DNA from: Ignavibacteria bacterium UBA2333
GTDB lineage: Bacteria > Bacteroidota > Ignavibacteria > Kapaibacteriales > Kapaibacteriaceae
NCBI GenBank assembly: GCA_002344895.1
Contig: DDUR01000044.1
Coordinates: 1 to 13,096, forward strand
Direction of reading: 5' to 3'
Length of the DNA stretch: 13,096 nt
Position numbers and translations under genes: made by a program. Below are positions 6,001 through 13,072 of this stretch, in pieces; positions within the stretch are counted from its first letter, which is position 1; each line of letters starts with the position of its first letter. Under the pieces are notes generated by a model, which did no database searches, had not been told where the DNA came from, and saw nothing but the letters and a program-made list of their open reading frames with translations.

Positions 6001-7788
6001 GGCCAACGAGCAGTGTACGTTGTTGACTATGTAGGTGGTTCTGCTCCTACGGGATTACGATCAGCTACGCTTACCATTCGAACAACGGAAGGAAATGGAC
6101 GGCAGATTGATGTACCGTTACAAGCACGACACGTTAACATTGACATTGATGCACCGGACGTAGTTGATCTCGGAATTGTTGCTGTTGGAGCAGCGACAAC
6201 ACAGCGTGTGACATTTACGAACGGAACATCAACAGCCGTGAACGTCATTGCCGTTCGCGGAACAACCGTCTTCTCAGCAACACCACAAACGGGTACAATT
6301 ACACCAAATGGTACGTTTGATGTCGACGTACGGTTTTCACCACAGTCAGAGGGACTGGCAACAGCAACAATGTGGCTTATTGTTGACGCGCCATGTTCTG
6401 ATTCCATTCCGTTTGTAGTTCGCGGTATTGGCGAAACCGGCTCGATCTCAGCTCCAAACATTGTCTCCTACGGTAATCTGAGCAACTGTGAGACACGGCG
6501 TGACAGTATTACCTATGTCAATACGAGCCGTGTAGCAGTTGATCTTATCGACGTAAACCTTGTAGGACCGGATCGTGACCTCTTTACGATCGTTAATCCG
6601 GCTGCGGCAACGACGGTGACACTCGCACCAGGCGAGCGGACAACACTGTATGTAGACTTTGATCCACGATCTTCGAACGATGGTACAAAGAACGCTGCCG
6701 TGAACGTGCGTATTCGACTCAACAACCAACCGGTCACGTTCTCAACTGCACTCGTTGGTGAGCGTCGGACCTCTCTGCCAAGTACACCAATCGCCGTCGT
6801 ATTTGGAAGTGTTGACATAGGATCGACGGTAACACAAACCGTGTCGATTGTGAATACTGCGCCTACAGCTGTGCGCCTCGTTGGATTGTCTTTGCGCGGC
6901 ACAAGTGGTGGATCTATCGTTGCCTCGTCTGTCCAACTACCTGTAACACTCGCTCCTGGTCAACGATTTGACATAATCGTGTCATTTACACCAACGGCAA
7001 CTGGCACGGTGGTTGACAGTGTTGTCTTGGCCTTTGATCAACCCTGTACGGATGATCGTATCATTCCCGTGACAGGTACTGGCCGACTCAACGTTGAGGT
7101 GAGTATACTCATGCCGAAGGCAATCCTCGATCCTACGGACGATGATGTTTCACTACCGATACGAAGTGTTGTTGCCGTAGGAACGGCACAAATGACGGAT
7201 GGAGTGCTTGACGTGACGATCCGGTATCGATCATCACTCTTTGTTGCGCAAGGATTAACGCGCGGTACAATTGTTCGAAATGAGGTTATCGGTGGTGAGA
7301 CCTTCCTTGGAATACGTGTAACGAATGTAGCAGCCTCGGCTGATACAGCCACTGTCACGGAAATCCTTGGTCAAGCCACGATTGGCCCGATCGATTCAAC
7401 CGATGTTACTCTGACAGCAGCAACGTTAACATCGTCGACACTCACGCCTTCAGTTCGACCGGAACATGGATGGTTACGCCTGGAAGTGTGTGATGATGGA
7501 GGACCACGTCTCATCACACGGGCAGGTTCGTTATCGATTAGGGTTACGCCAAATCCTTCGACGGAAGATGCAGTCATTGAAGCATCGGTCTTTGAACGTG
7601 GACAGCATCGAGTAGAAGTCCGATCGGCAACGGGCGAGGTTATCACGACAACGTCGTGGAGTCACAGTACCGGTGCCGCACCACGTGTCATACATCTGAA
7701 TGGTCGAGAGCTTGCATCAGGCACCTACCTCGTCATTCTTGAAACACCAACCCGTCGGCGTACGGCCACGTTCACCATCATTCATTGA
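3031..7788 (+). CDS. Giant T9SS-exported glycine-rich / choice-of-anchor-D surface protein
   Basis: Secreted 1585-residue protein with an expected role at the cell surface or outside the cell; no enzyme signature seen. A Sec signal peptide covers residues 1-20 (hydrophobic LLLGLLFVSF, likely cleavage SLA-Q). Next come an N-terminal beta-rich domain (about 22-205), a Gly-rich domain (about 209-490) with an eight-Gly run at 232-239 and GGGGGGAISI-type segments, and a beta domain (about 491-600). Seven HYDIN/choice-of-anchor-D Ig-like domains follow (about 606-1350), each with an LG/FG/YG strand and an 'xxxN-GT' turn. A cohesin-like domain (about 1351-1495) precedes a type A T9SS sorting domain (about 1500-1585, with TPNPS at 1508 and LASGTYLV), which directs export and surface attachment or release. 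ATG at 3031 overlaps the deaminase stop (ATGA); no Shine-Dalgarno, so translational coupling is likely. The next gene, 20 bp on, encodes an OmpA-type barrel. The exact function (adhesin, sheath or motility filament) is unknown. Confidence 0.9.
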   Translation: MNRLILLLGLLFVSFGTSLAQPRIAYILPDIGSNRFATYVEFIAPHDANGSFGTDGFYDNNPGSVVRIRPLRAADTAWIKVGPVVVSWNGRLASTLIFVTPQADPNSDDWTLLDPQWRIPVVVDANGQTSAADTFYIVKPFAFGDKRGSTQRIIGQGDLGKRSRRGAMMIDSAILAAGGTYVVSTTDTDPGTPGNQGYLPFTFISRGPIVGGTGAVTTELRVDAVGQDGGPGGGGGGGGVANATIGGTARGSRGGDGFTGGGPGGFNNLSVPLIQPSRQKPGDGSGQTQSANVNNTFGSRSLNGVVGGDATTAYENAGGGTGHPFGKSGRGCDNQANCNPIGEYGGASGGKLRLRGGGGGFGTDGSDEVGVNNGGRLHGNACLVPLAGGSGGASGNPEAVGEVASAGGGGGGAISIHGTVLSEFTIYASGSSTQREDVSAGAGSGGGIIAGSRIDNSGPQYSFVAGQVPSQTATTFLSGGQGRARYDARAEVSPEYYTGVVTDTLTASLRRFRYTGAGNGEDIEIWAKPSGGRWTRLTTVSGYGAGRSWAVDLTLPGQDTLYYILAQQKVSNPRTGAHDAEPTWVMSQSAWNIVRIFGPPVIQSVADVDLGEHRCPGTVLRDTIVIRNTGESPLEISRAFFENGNGYRLVSPTVFPDTVPRFDSTIYIVEFAPLAGALGVVNDVLVLENNDTVRTRSPFRIRHTARVERIAIDFTWQSQKVDTIDLGLRCLGATVNENVTITNIGTLPMTVTSVNSGNPGVVDVAATVPAVVAVGQTTTFQLVGNVRRIGPVVFAIAVTNAECPFPDTLWVRLTAVDADLVATGVTQFGDVVVGSTSTTTIELRNNGTSVLDVPPSPPLPAPFTIVASTPNLPAVLQPGESVFVTISYTPTRTGDDSATLLYTSRATAQSCPDSVLLVLAGRGVQGALTLDKSSLDYGDVVSCSQERDSVVVTNTGTAPVTVRYPAFLNGPDAQAWSIFSQPSVDLELAPGQRAVYVVDYVGGSAPTGLRSATLTIRTTEGNGRQIDVPLQARHVNIDIDAPDVVDLGIVAVGAATTQRVTFTNGTSTAVNVIAVRGTTVFSATPQTGTITPNGTFDVDVRFSPQSEGLATATMWLIVDAPCSDSIPFVVRGIGETGSISAPNIVSYGNLSNCETRRDSITYVNTSRVAVDLIDVNLVGPDRDLFTIVNPAAATTVTLAPGERTTLYVDFDPRSSNDGTKNAAVNVRIRLNNQPVTFSTALVGERRTSLPSTPIAVVFGSVDIGSTVTQTVSIVNTAPTAVRLVGLSLRGTSGGSIVASSVQLPVTLAPGQRFDIIVSFTPTATGTVVDSVVLAFDQPCTDDRIIPVTGTGRLNVEVSILMPKAILDPTDDDVSLPIRSVVAVGTAQMTDGVLDVTIRYRSSLFVAQGLTRGTIVRNEVIGGETFLGIRVTNVAASADTATVTEILGQATIGPIDSTDVTLTAATLTSSTLTPSVRPEHGWLRLEVCDDGGPRLITRAGSLSIRVTPNPSTEDAVIEASVFERGQHRVEVRSATGEVITTTSWSHSTGAAPRVIHLNGRELASGTYLVILETPTRRRTATFTIIH

Positions 7789-7808
7789 GACCGCACCACC
7801 GACATCGC

Positions 7809-9977
7809 ATGAAGCGCACAATCATTGCTGTTTTCCTGACGACTTTTCTTTGCGCCGTTTCGTTGACTGCCCAGTCGCAGCGTATCAATGAGGAAACGGG
7901 GCAAAAGGAGACTCTTCAATATTTCCTCGGTGCATACGGGGGATTGACAATCAATCAACATCGACCGGAGTTTGGCGCACTGCCCGGAATCCCATCGTGT
8001 TGCCCAGAGTATAACCCAGCTACAACACTTGGTCCAACCTTCGGTGCCTTGTTTGAGTTACCCCTAACGACAAAGTTGCGTTTGCAAACTCGTTTAGGAT
8101 ACTCTTCCTTACGTGGACGCATTGTCACATCGGAAAACATCGGTAATGAACCGGTGCTTGACGATGGTGGTGTTCCTACAACACCTGATAGGCGCGATGT
8201 GTTTAGTGAGCACTTGTTGGAAACAGGGTTGCCGATGATTGTCCTAGAACCGACGATTGGTTTACAAACACTCGACCTCCTGTGGTTACAGATTGGACTC
8301 CGTGGCGGTTTTGTGCTTGGTGACGGAATGACACAGTCAGAAACACTCGTATCACCCGACGGTTATACGTTTCTTGACGGTACAACTGTACGCAATTCGT
8401 TTGATGGCGCTATTCCGGAGTCGAACCCACTGCAAGTACATGCTGTATTTGGCTTGGGATACGAACTCAACACTCGCGGTAATTTCTCCCTTGTTCCAGA
8501 GGTACGATACTTCCTTCCGTTAACAAATGTGGCTGCGGTGAATTGGACCGTACATGCATTTCAACTGAGTGTGTCTCTTAGGTATGGAGTGTATGCACCG
8601 GTTGATCCGACAATTGTTCCGGACACGATCTATGTTCGTGACACAACAATTGTTGAGAGGCCAAACCTGCGTGAAGATCGTGTTGTTCTTGCGTCGACGG
8701 AGTCGGACGAATCACGCCGCCGTGAAGGTGATGTGGAATATCGCACCACAACCATTCGCGAGTCATATGTACGAGAAACACCACGTCCCTTCTCACCGGA
8801 TGTTCGGGTTGCTGCCTTCCGTACCGCCGACGATGGCACACTCCTACCGTTGGACAAGATTCGTATTGAGGAACTCGACGTCATTGAGAGTTATCCTCTC
8901 CTTCCACAAGTATTCTATGGTGAGGGCGTTGCAGAGCCTACGTCGACATCTCAAGCATTACTCGATCCTTCTGCTGCAGCAAGTTTCTCAACGTCGTCAT
9001 TACGTCGTGACCAGTTTGACGTCTACCGTAACCTCCTCAACATCGTTGGTGAGCGTTTACAGAAGAATCCCAAAGCAACGGTCACGGTGACGGGTTGTAC
9101 AAGTAATGATGGATCAGAAAAGAATGCGCGTGATCTTGCGAGGTCGCGTGCTGATGGTGTTCGAGATTATCTGACGTCGCGTTTTGGTATCGAGTCAAAC
9201 CGTATCGACGTCGTAGCGCGCCTGTTACCTTCGAGTCCAGCAAATCCAACTACGCTGGATGGTCGTCAGGAGAATCAGCGTGTTGAGCTCACAACAAACG
9301 ATCCGGCAATCCTCGAACCTGTTGAGTTCCGCGATCGTGATCTCACAATTTCACCATCAAAGGTGATCTTACGGCCAACCGTCACAAACGGTGATGACGT
9401 TGATTCGTGGTCGGCAAACATTACGCAGGGCGGACGTGATCTCGTCATGGCCGACGGTGACGGTCAGCCAAAGGATGTATCATGGGAGACCCAGCCTGAA
9501 GTGTCACGGCCGTCTTCGGGTGACGCCATTCGTGCCATCTATACCGTTGGAAACTCCATTGGTCAAACGAAAAGTGGAACGACATCGATACCGGTTGACT
9601 ATGCTACTCTGAGCGTCATTAAGGCACGACAGGAAGAAGGCAAACAAATTGAGCGATACTCCCTCATTGTGTTTGACTTTAACAGTGCCCAGCTCAACGC
9701 TACAAATCAGCGACTGATGCAGCGAGTAAAGCAGCGAATCCAGCCTGAGTCGAAGGTGAAGATTATGGGATTTGCAGATCGCCAGGGGAATCCAGACTAT
9801 AATCGTGAGCTGGCAAAACGACGTTGCCTAGAAGCTCAACGTGTTCTTGGACTCTCCGACGATCGTGTGACGATTGAACCGGTTGGAAGTGATCGACTGC
9901 TGTTTAATAACGATCTGCCAGAAGGACGATCCTATTCACGAACTGTACAGATCGAGATCGAGACGCCGATCCGGTAA
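7809..9977 (+). CDS. Outer-membrane beta-barrel protein with two OmpA domains
   Basis: Predicted 722-residue outer-membrane protein linking the membrane to peptidoglycan. The signal peptide is residues 1-21 (LTA-Q). Residues about 35-260 alternate aromatic/Gly-rich strands (YFLGAYGGLT, LRLQTRLGYSSLRG, LQIGLRGGFVLG, FSLVPEVRYFLPL, FQLSVSLRYGVY), typical of an 8-10-stranded barrel. A charged linker (about 260-400) leads to OmpA domain 1 (about 401-498), an Ig-like spacer (about 499-610) and OmpA domain 2 (about 615-719). Domain 2 keeps the diaminopimelate-contacting pair Asp657 (GFADRQG) and Arg672. Domain 1 keeps Arg447 but has Ser432 (GCTSNDG) where Asp is expected. ATG at 7809 is preferred over an in-frame TTG at 7785, which overlaps the previous stop and would place MRPHHRHR before the signal peptide. 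It lies 20 bp after the secreted giant and probably shares its transcript. Its 3' end overlaps the convergent gene by 74 bp. Confidence 0.9.
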   Translation: MKRTIIAVFLTTFLCAVSLTAQSQRINEETGQKETLQYFLGAYGGLTINQHRPEFGALPGIPSCCPEYNPATTLGPTFGALFELPLTTKLRLQTRLGYSSLRGRIVTSENIGNEPVLDDGGVPTTPDRRDVFSEHLLETGLPMIVLEPTIGLQTLDLLWLQIGLRGGFVLGDGMTQSETLVSPDGYTFLDGTTVRNSFDGAIPESNPLQVHAVFGLGYELNTRGNFSLVPEVRYFLPLTNVAAVNWTVHAFQLSVSLRYGVYAPVDPTIVPDTIYVRDTTIVERPNLREDRVVLASTESDESRRREGDVEYRTTTIRESYVRETPRPFSPDVRVAAFRTADDGTLLPLDKIRIEELDVIESYPLLPQVFYGEGVAEPTSTSQALLDPSAAASFSTSSLRRDQFDVYRNLLNIVGERLQKNPKATVTVTGCTSNDGSEKNARDLARSRADGVRDYLTSRFGIESNRIDVVARLLPSSPANPTTLDGRQENQRVELTTNDPAILEPVEFRDRDLTISPSKVILRPTVTNGDDVDSWSANITQGGRDLVMADGDGQPKDVSWETQPEVSRPSSGDAIRAIYTVGNSIGQTKSGTTSIPVDYATLSVIKARQEEGKQIERYSLIVFDFNSAQLNATNQRLMQRVKQRIQPESKVKIMGFADRQGNPDYNRELAKRRCLEAQRVLGLSDDRVTIEPVGSDRLLFNNDLPEGRSYSRTVQIEIETPIR

Positions 9978-11217
9978 CGTTACTTTTGTTGTCCACAACG
10001 AGTTGAAGTATACGGGGCAGAACCGGACCACAGTCCTTCTGCTCCGTACTGAGTTTTGGAGCTGGCATGTTCCTCTTTGTCATTGCATATCGTAAGAACT
10101 GTAGTTCAAGTGGAGTGAATCGCAACTTGCGATCCTCTGTACGAAGTGCATTCCGTACGAGATAGGGAACGATACGCCGATCTCCACGAAGGACGTGTGC
10201 AGAGATAGAAATCAGGATACCCTGTGCAGTCCATCGACGGTGTATCAGTTTATTCTGGGGATCGTCGATGATAAGATGTACGTCGCGAATTGCTCTGTCG
10301 AAGTCTCCAGACACAACGTGATCTATCGCAAGAAGAATCTTCTGTGCAATGTCGTGTCGTGGCGACATTGGAAGGCGCAGTGATTGTTGTTCCGATGGTC
10401 TCGGAATATCACATCCCAGCAACTGACCTTCATACCAAACATCACGTCGCGCGAGCATTACATCCACATCATGGGCTTCTGCAACCGATGGATGCGTCAT
10501 GATCACGGACTCAAGTTCCTGATAGGTTTTTTGGAATGCATCAATATCGTGCCGACTTGATGCTCGAAGTATTCGTGCGTGTAACACACGTATCCGGCCA
10601 AGAACGGACGTAACATCGCGGAGATCGAGCCCATCGGAATGGGATGTTATACGGGGAGTTTCAGAACTCGTTGCTACTTCGATGGCTTCTTCGAGGTCGG
10701 CCTGAGCCCGAATTGCATCCTGTGCCAAGGATAGAGCAATCTGCTCACGCTCAAGAACAGCACGAAGAGCACGCGGTGAATCAAACGCCACCATGCGTTC
10801 TATTGCGCAGAGATCGAGCATCATGGTGGGAAGCTCGTGAGCCTCAGCTACGGCAAGTGCACGTCGAAGTCGACGTTCAGCGGTTGCCATACAGGATCGT
10901 GAGGCTAAAAAGGTAATCGACGCCAAATCGCGCTGAAGGCGCGACTCTATGCCACTCAGAGAAGGAAGGCGCTCCAAACATTCGAGCAGTTCTTCCAGGA
11001 GTGAATGTCGTAACTCCGACAGATGTCGTTCTGTAGCCGAACCTGCAAATGCCTTTCGAATTGCCACAGGATCATACGATTCCTGTCTGTCGAGTGCCAT
11101 AAACAACCGCAGATACTGCGGATTCCGGAGATGACGCCGCGCGTGCAGTGTAAACTGCCGCTTCTCCGACGGTGTCATCGAACGGACGAGCCTATGCAGT
11201 TCATCGTCCTTCGTCAT
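9904..11217 (-). CDS. Conserved helical protein of unknown function
   Basis: A 437-residue, apparently cytoplasmic protein: no signal peptide and no membrane segment. It is rich in Arg, Leu, Ala and Glu with long predicted helices throughout (for example SELRHSLLEELLECLERL and RRLRRALAVAEAHEL), suggesting a TPR-like or other alpha-solenoid fold. The N-terminus (DELHRLVRSMTPSEKRQFTLHA) resembles, from memory, a Bacteroidota family of uncharacterised proteins beginning with an 'L-LIKSLSKSEKRYFK' pattern; no function is known to me. ATG at 11217 is chosen because AAGGA lies 8 nt upstream, a rare Shine-Dalgarno in this window. ATG 11226 and GTG 11247 are alternatives with worse spacing, and the latter would make the palindrome at 11231-11245 coding. 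The last 24 or so codons are antisense to the OmpA gene and give a Ser/Arg-rich tail that may not belong to the conserved fold. Confidence 0.8.
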   Translation of the reverse strand: MTKDDELHRLVRSMTPSEKRQFTLHARRHLRNPQYLRLFMALDRQESYDPVAIRKAFAGSATERHLSELRHSLLEELLECLERLPSLSGIESRLQRDLASITFLASRSCMATAERRLRRALAVAEAHELPTMMLDLCAIERMVAFDSPRALRAVLEREQIALSLAQDAIRAQADLEEAIEVATSSETPRITSHSDGLDLRDVTSVLGRIRVLHARILRASSRHDIDAFQKTYQELESVIMTHPSVAEAHDVDVMLARRDVWYEGQLLGCDIPRPSEQQSLRLPMSPRHDIAQKILLAIDHVVSGDFDRAIRDVHLIIDDPQNKLIHRRWTAQGILISISAHVLRGDRRIVPYLVRNALRTEDRKLRFTPLELQFLRYAMTKRNMPAPKLSTEQKDCGPVLPRILQLVVDNKSNVTGSASRSRSVQFVNRIVLLADRY

Positions 11218-11325
11218 GTTGCCCATCCTTGGCGTTGCCAACGCCACAAGAGGTGTGCTGTGCCCACTACGAACAACAACGAGATCGTAAAATGGTTACC
11301 ACGCGCCATCCGTATTTTCGGAACC
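11218..11325. promoter_or_regulatory. Divergent promoter region
   Basis: The 108 bp between the divergent starts of the helical protein and the peptide-binding lipoprotein must hold promoters for at least one of them. TATTTTCG at 11313-11320 resembles the Bacteroidota -7 box TAnnTTTG with one mismatch, but it lies only 5 nt before the lipoprotein ATG and lacks an evident upstream TTTG partner. No sigma-70 -35/-10 pair stood out. Promoter function is inferred from layout. Confidence 0.35.
11231..11245. promoter_or_regulatory. Perfect 7+1+7 palindrome, possible operator
   Basis: GGCGTTGCCAACGCC is a perfect inverted repeat with a single central base, located just upstream of the AAGGA/ATG of the minus-strand gene and between two divergent genes. 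The size and position suit a dimeric regulator binding site. As RNA it could not fold with a 1-nt loop without losing pairs, so DNA-level recognition is more likely. It may also be chance, or coding if the GTG start at 11247 is used. Confidence 0.35.
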
Positions 11326-13068
11326 ATGATACTTCGCCTCTCCTTTGCAGCATTGTTACCACTGTTCTTGCTTCTTTCATGTCGTGAACCTGGTAGACCT
11401 GAAGGTACCCTGCGCCCGGCCAGTGGCAACAAGACATACGGTGGCATTTTCCGCGTGAACGAGACGGGTGAATTGAGTTCACTTGATCCCGTTCGTATCA
11501 ATGATGTATCGAGTGCGCACATTGCTGAGAATATCTACGACAATCTTGTCTCGTTTGACGAGAACCTCAATCTTATACCAAGTCTGGCGAAACGATGGAC
11601 CGTAAGTGACGATGGACTGACCTATACGTACTACCTGAGATCCGATGCCTTCTTTCACGACAACGTGTGTTTTGCGAATGGTAAGGGGCGAAGGGTGACA
11701 GCTCACGACGTCGAGTATTCGTTTACGCGTGTATGTGATGCAAGGACATTAACCAAGGGATTTGACTATTTCCGTGGTAAGGTTGTTGGTGCAGATGCAT
11801 ACTATGCCTGGTCACGGTCTACTGACACGACAAAGACCCGTCGTCATGTAGAAGGATTTAGTGTCGTAGACGACACAACATTCCAGATCCGCCTAACAGC
11901 CCCTTTTGCCCCTTTCGAGAATATTCCTGCACTCACGGCCATGGGCATTCATCCTCGTGAGGCTGTGGACTACTATGGTATTGACTTCTCCCAACATCCT
12001 GTTGGATCAGGGCCGTTTATCTTTCGACACTGGCATCCGGACCGAGAATGTTTCCTTGAGCGAAATCCGCGGTACTGGCAGATCGATGACGATGGAAACA
12101 GGCTCCCATATCTTGAAGGTGTACGCTTTACCTTCTTAAAGGACGACAAGATTCAGATGCTCGAGTTTGCTGATGGAAACCTTGAGGAGTCCTATCGAAT
12201 TGCAACGGAGTTCTTTCCCGAAATGGTTGATGACCAGAAAAAACCAAAGGGGAAGTGGTCGAAGTTTACCTTACTCCACGTTCCGGCGGTATCAACACAA
12301 TTTTATGGAATGGTAACTACGGATCCTGTTTTTCGGGACAAACGAATTCGGCAAGCATTTTCCTATGCCATTGATCGACGTAGGATCATTCGATACGTTC
12401 TGAAGGGCCAAGCCTACTCGCCGGCCGAACACGGACTCGTGCCTCCGGCAATGCCGGGATACTCACAGGACTCGGTCAAGGGATACACTTTTGATCCGGT
12501 TATGGCACGTAAACTCCTGGCTGAGGCGGGATATCCCAATGGTCAAGGTTTCCCAAAGGTCACCTTGCAACTGAATGCAGGTGGTGGACGGAATGTCAGT
12601 GTTGCCGAAGCAATTCAGGGAATGCTTGAGGAAGTGCTGAACATCCGTATTGCACTCACGCAGGTTGAGTTTGCGCGACATCTGGAGGCAATTGATAATG
12701 GGCAAGCACACTTCTTTCGTCTGGGCTGGATTGGAGACTATCCAGACCCGGAAACATTCCTGAACCTGTGGTATGGTAAACTAGTACCAAAAGACCCATC
12801 GATACCAAGCCCGCTCAACTCAGTGCGCTACCGTAATCCCAAGTTTGACGAACTCTTTGAAAAAGCACTTCGCGAAACGAACCGTCCAGCGCGAATGGCA
12901 CTCTATGCTGAAGCAGAACGTGTCGCCATGGCCGATGCTCCGATGCTTATGATCTTTCACGATGAAGATTATCGGTTTATACAGCCGTACGTAAAAGGAT
13001 ATCGGAATAACGCCATGGACAAACGGCAGTATAAGTATGTGTGGTATGCGTTGGGTGACGCGAGGTAA
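11326..13068 (+). CDS. Peptide ABC transporter substrate-binding lipoprotein (family 5)
   Basis: Periplasm-facing solute-binding lipoprotein of the SBP_bac_5 family (OppA/DppA/nickel-binding type), 580 residues, expected to capture oligopeptides for an ABC importer. A lipoprotein signal peptide ends in the lipobox LLSC with Cys19 as the lipidated residue. Family features follow in order: GGIFRV, LDPVRINDVSSAHIAENIYDNL near the N-terminus, 'SLAKRWTVSDDGLTYTYYLR', FHDN, TAHDVEYSFTR, the HPVGSGPFIF segment, the IRQAFSYAIDRRRI helix, LLAEAGYPNGQGFP and the C-terminal WIGDYPDPETFL. ATG at 11326 is chosen because it begins the signal peptide; the open frame extends upstream to 11023 but there it is antisense to the neighbouring gene. 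No permease or ATPase gene is inside the window, so transport partners must lie downstream or elsewhere. The ligand cannot be read from sequence. Confidence 0.92.
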   Translation: MILRLSFAALLPLFLLLSCREPGRPEGTLRPASGNKTYGGIFRVNETGELSSLDPVRINDVSSAHIAENIYDNLVSFDENLNLIPSLAKRWTVSDDGLTYTYYLRSDAFFHDNVCFANGKGRRVTAHDVEYSFTRVCDARTLTKGFDYFRGKVVGADAYYAWSRSTDTTKTRRHVEGFSVVDDTTFQIRLTAPFAPFENIPALTAMGIHPREAVDYYGIDFSQHPVGSGPFIFRHWHPDRECFLERNPRYWQIDDDGNRLPYLEGVRFTFLKDDKIQMLEFADGNLEESYRIATEFFPEMVDDQKKPKGKWSKFTLLHVPAVSTQFYGMVTTDPVFRDKRIRQAFSYAIDRRRIIRYVLKGQAYSPAEHGLVPPAMPGYSQDSVKGYTFDPVMARKLLAEAGYPNGQGFPKVTLQLNAGGGRNVSVAEAIQGMLEEVLNIRIALTQVEFARHLEAIDNGQAHFFRLGWIGDYPDPETFLNLWYGKLVPKDPSIPSPLNSVRYRNPKFDELFEKALRETNRPARMALYAEAERVAMADAPMLMIFHDEDYRFIQPYVKGYRNNAMDKRQYKYVWYALGDAR

Positions 13069-13072
13069 CGCA

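Noticed and set aside
9978..10050. Intrinsic terminator after the OmpA gene
   Set aside because: No stem with a following T-run was found; the region is coding on the other strand.
11023..11325. N-terminal extension of the peptide-binding protein to 11023
   Set aside because: A lipoprotein signal peptide with lipobox starts at 11326, and the upstream stretch is antisense to the helical protein gene and then intergenic.
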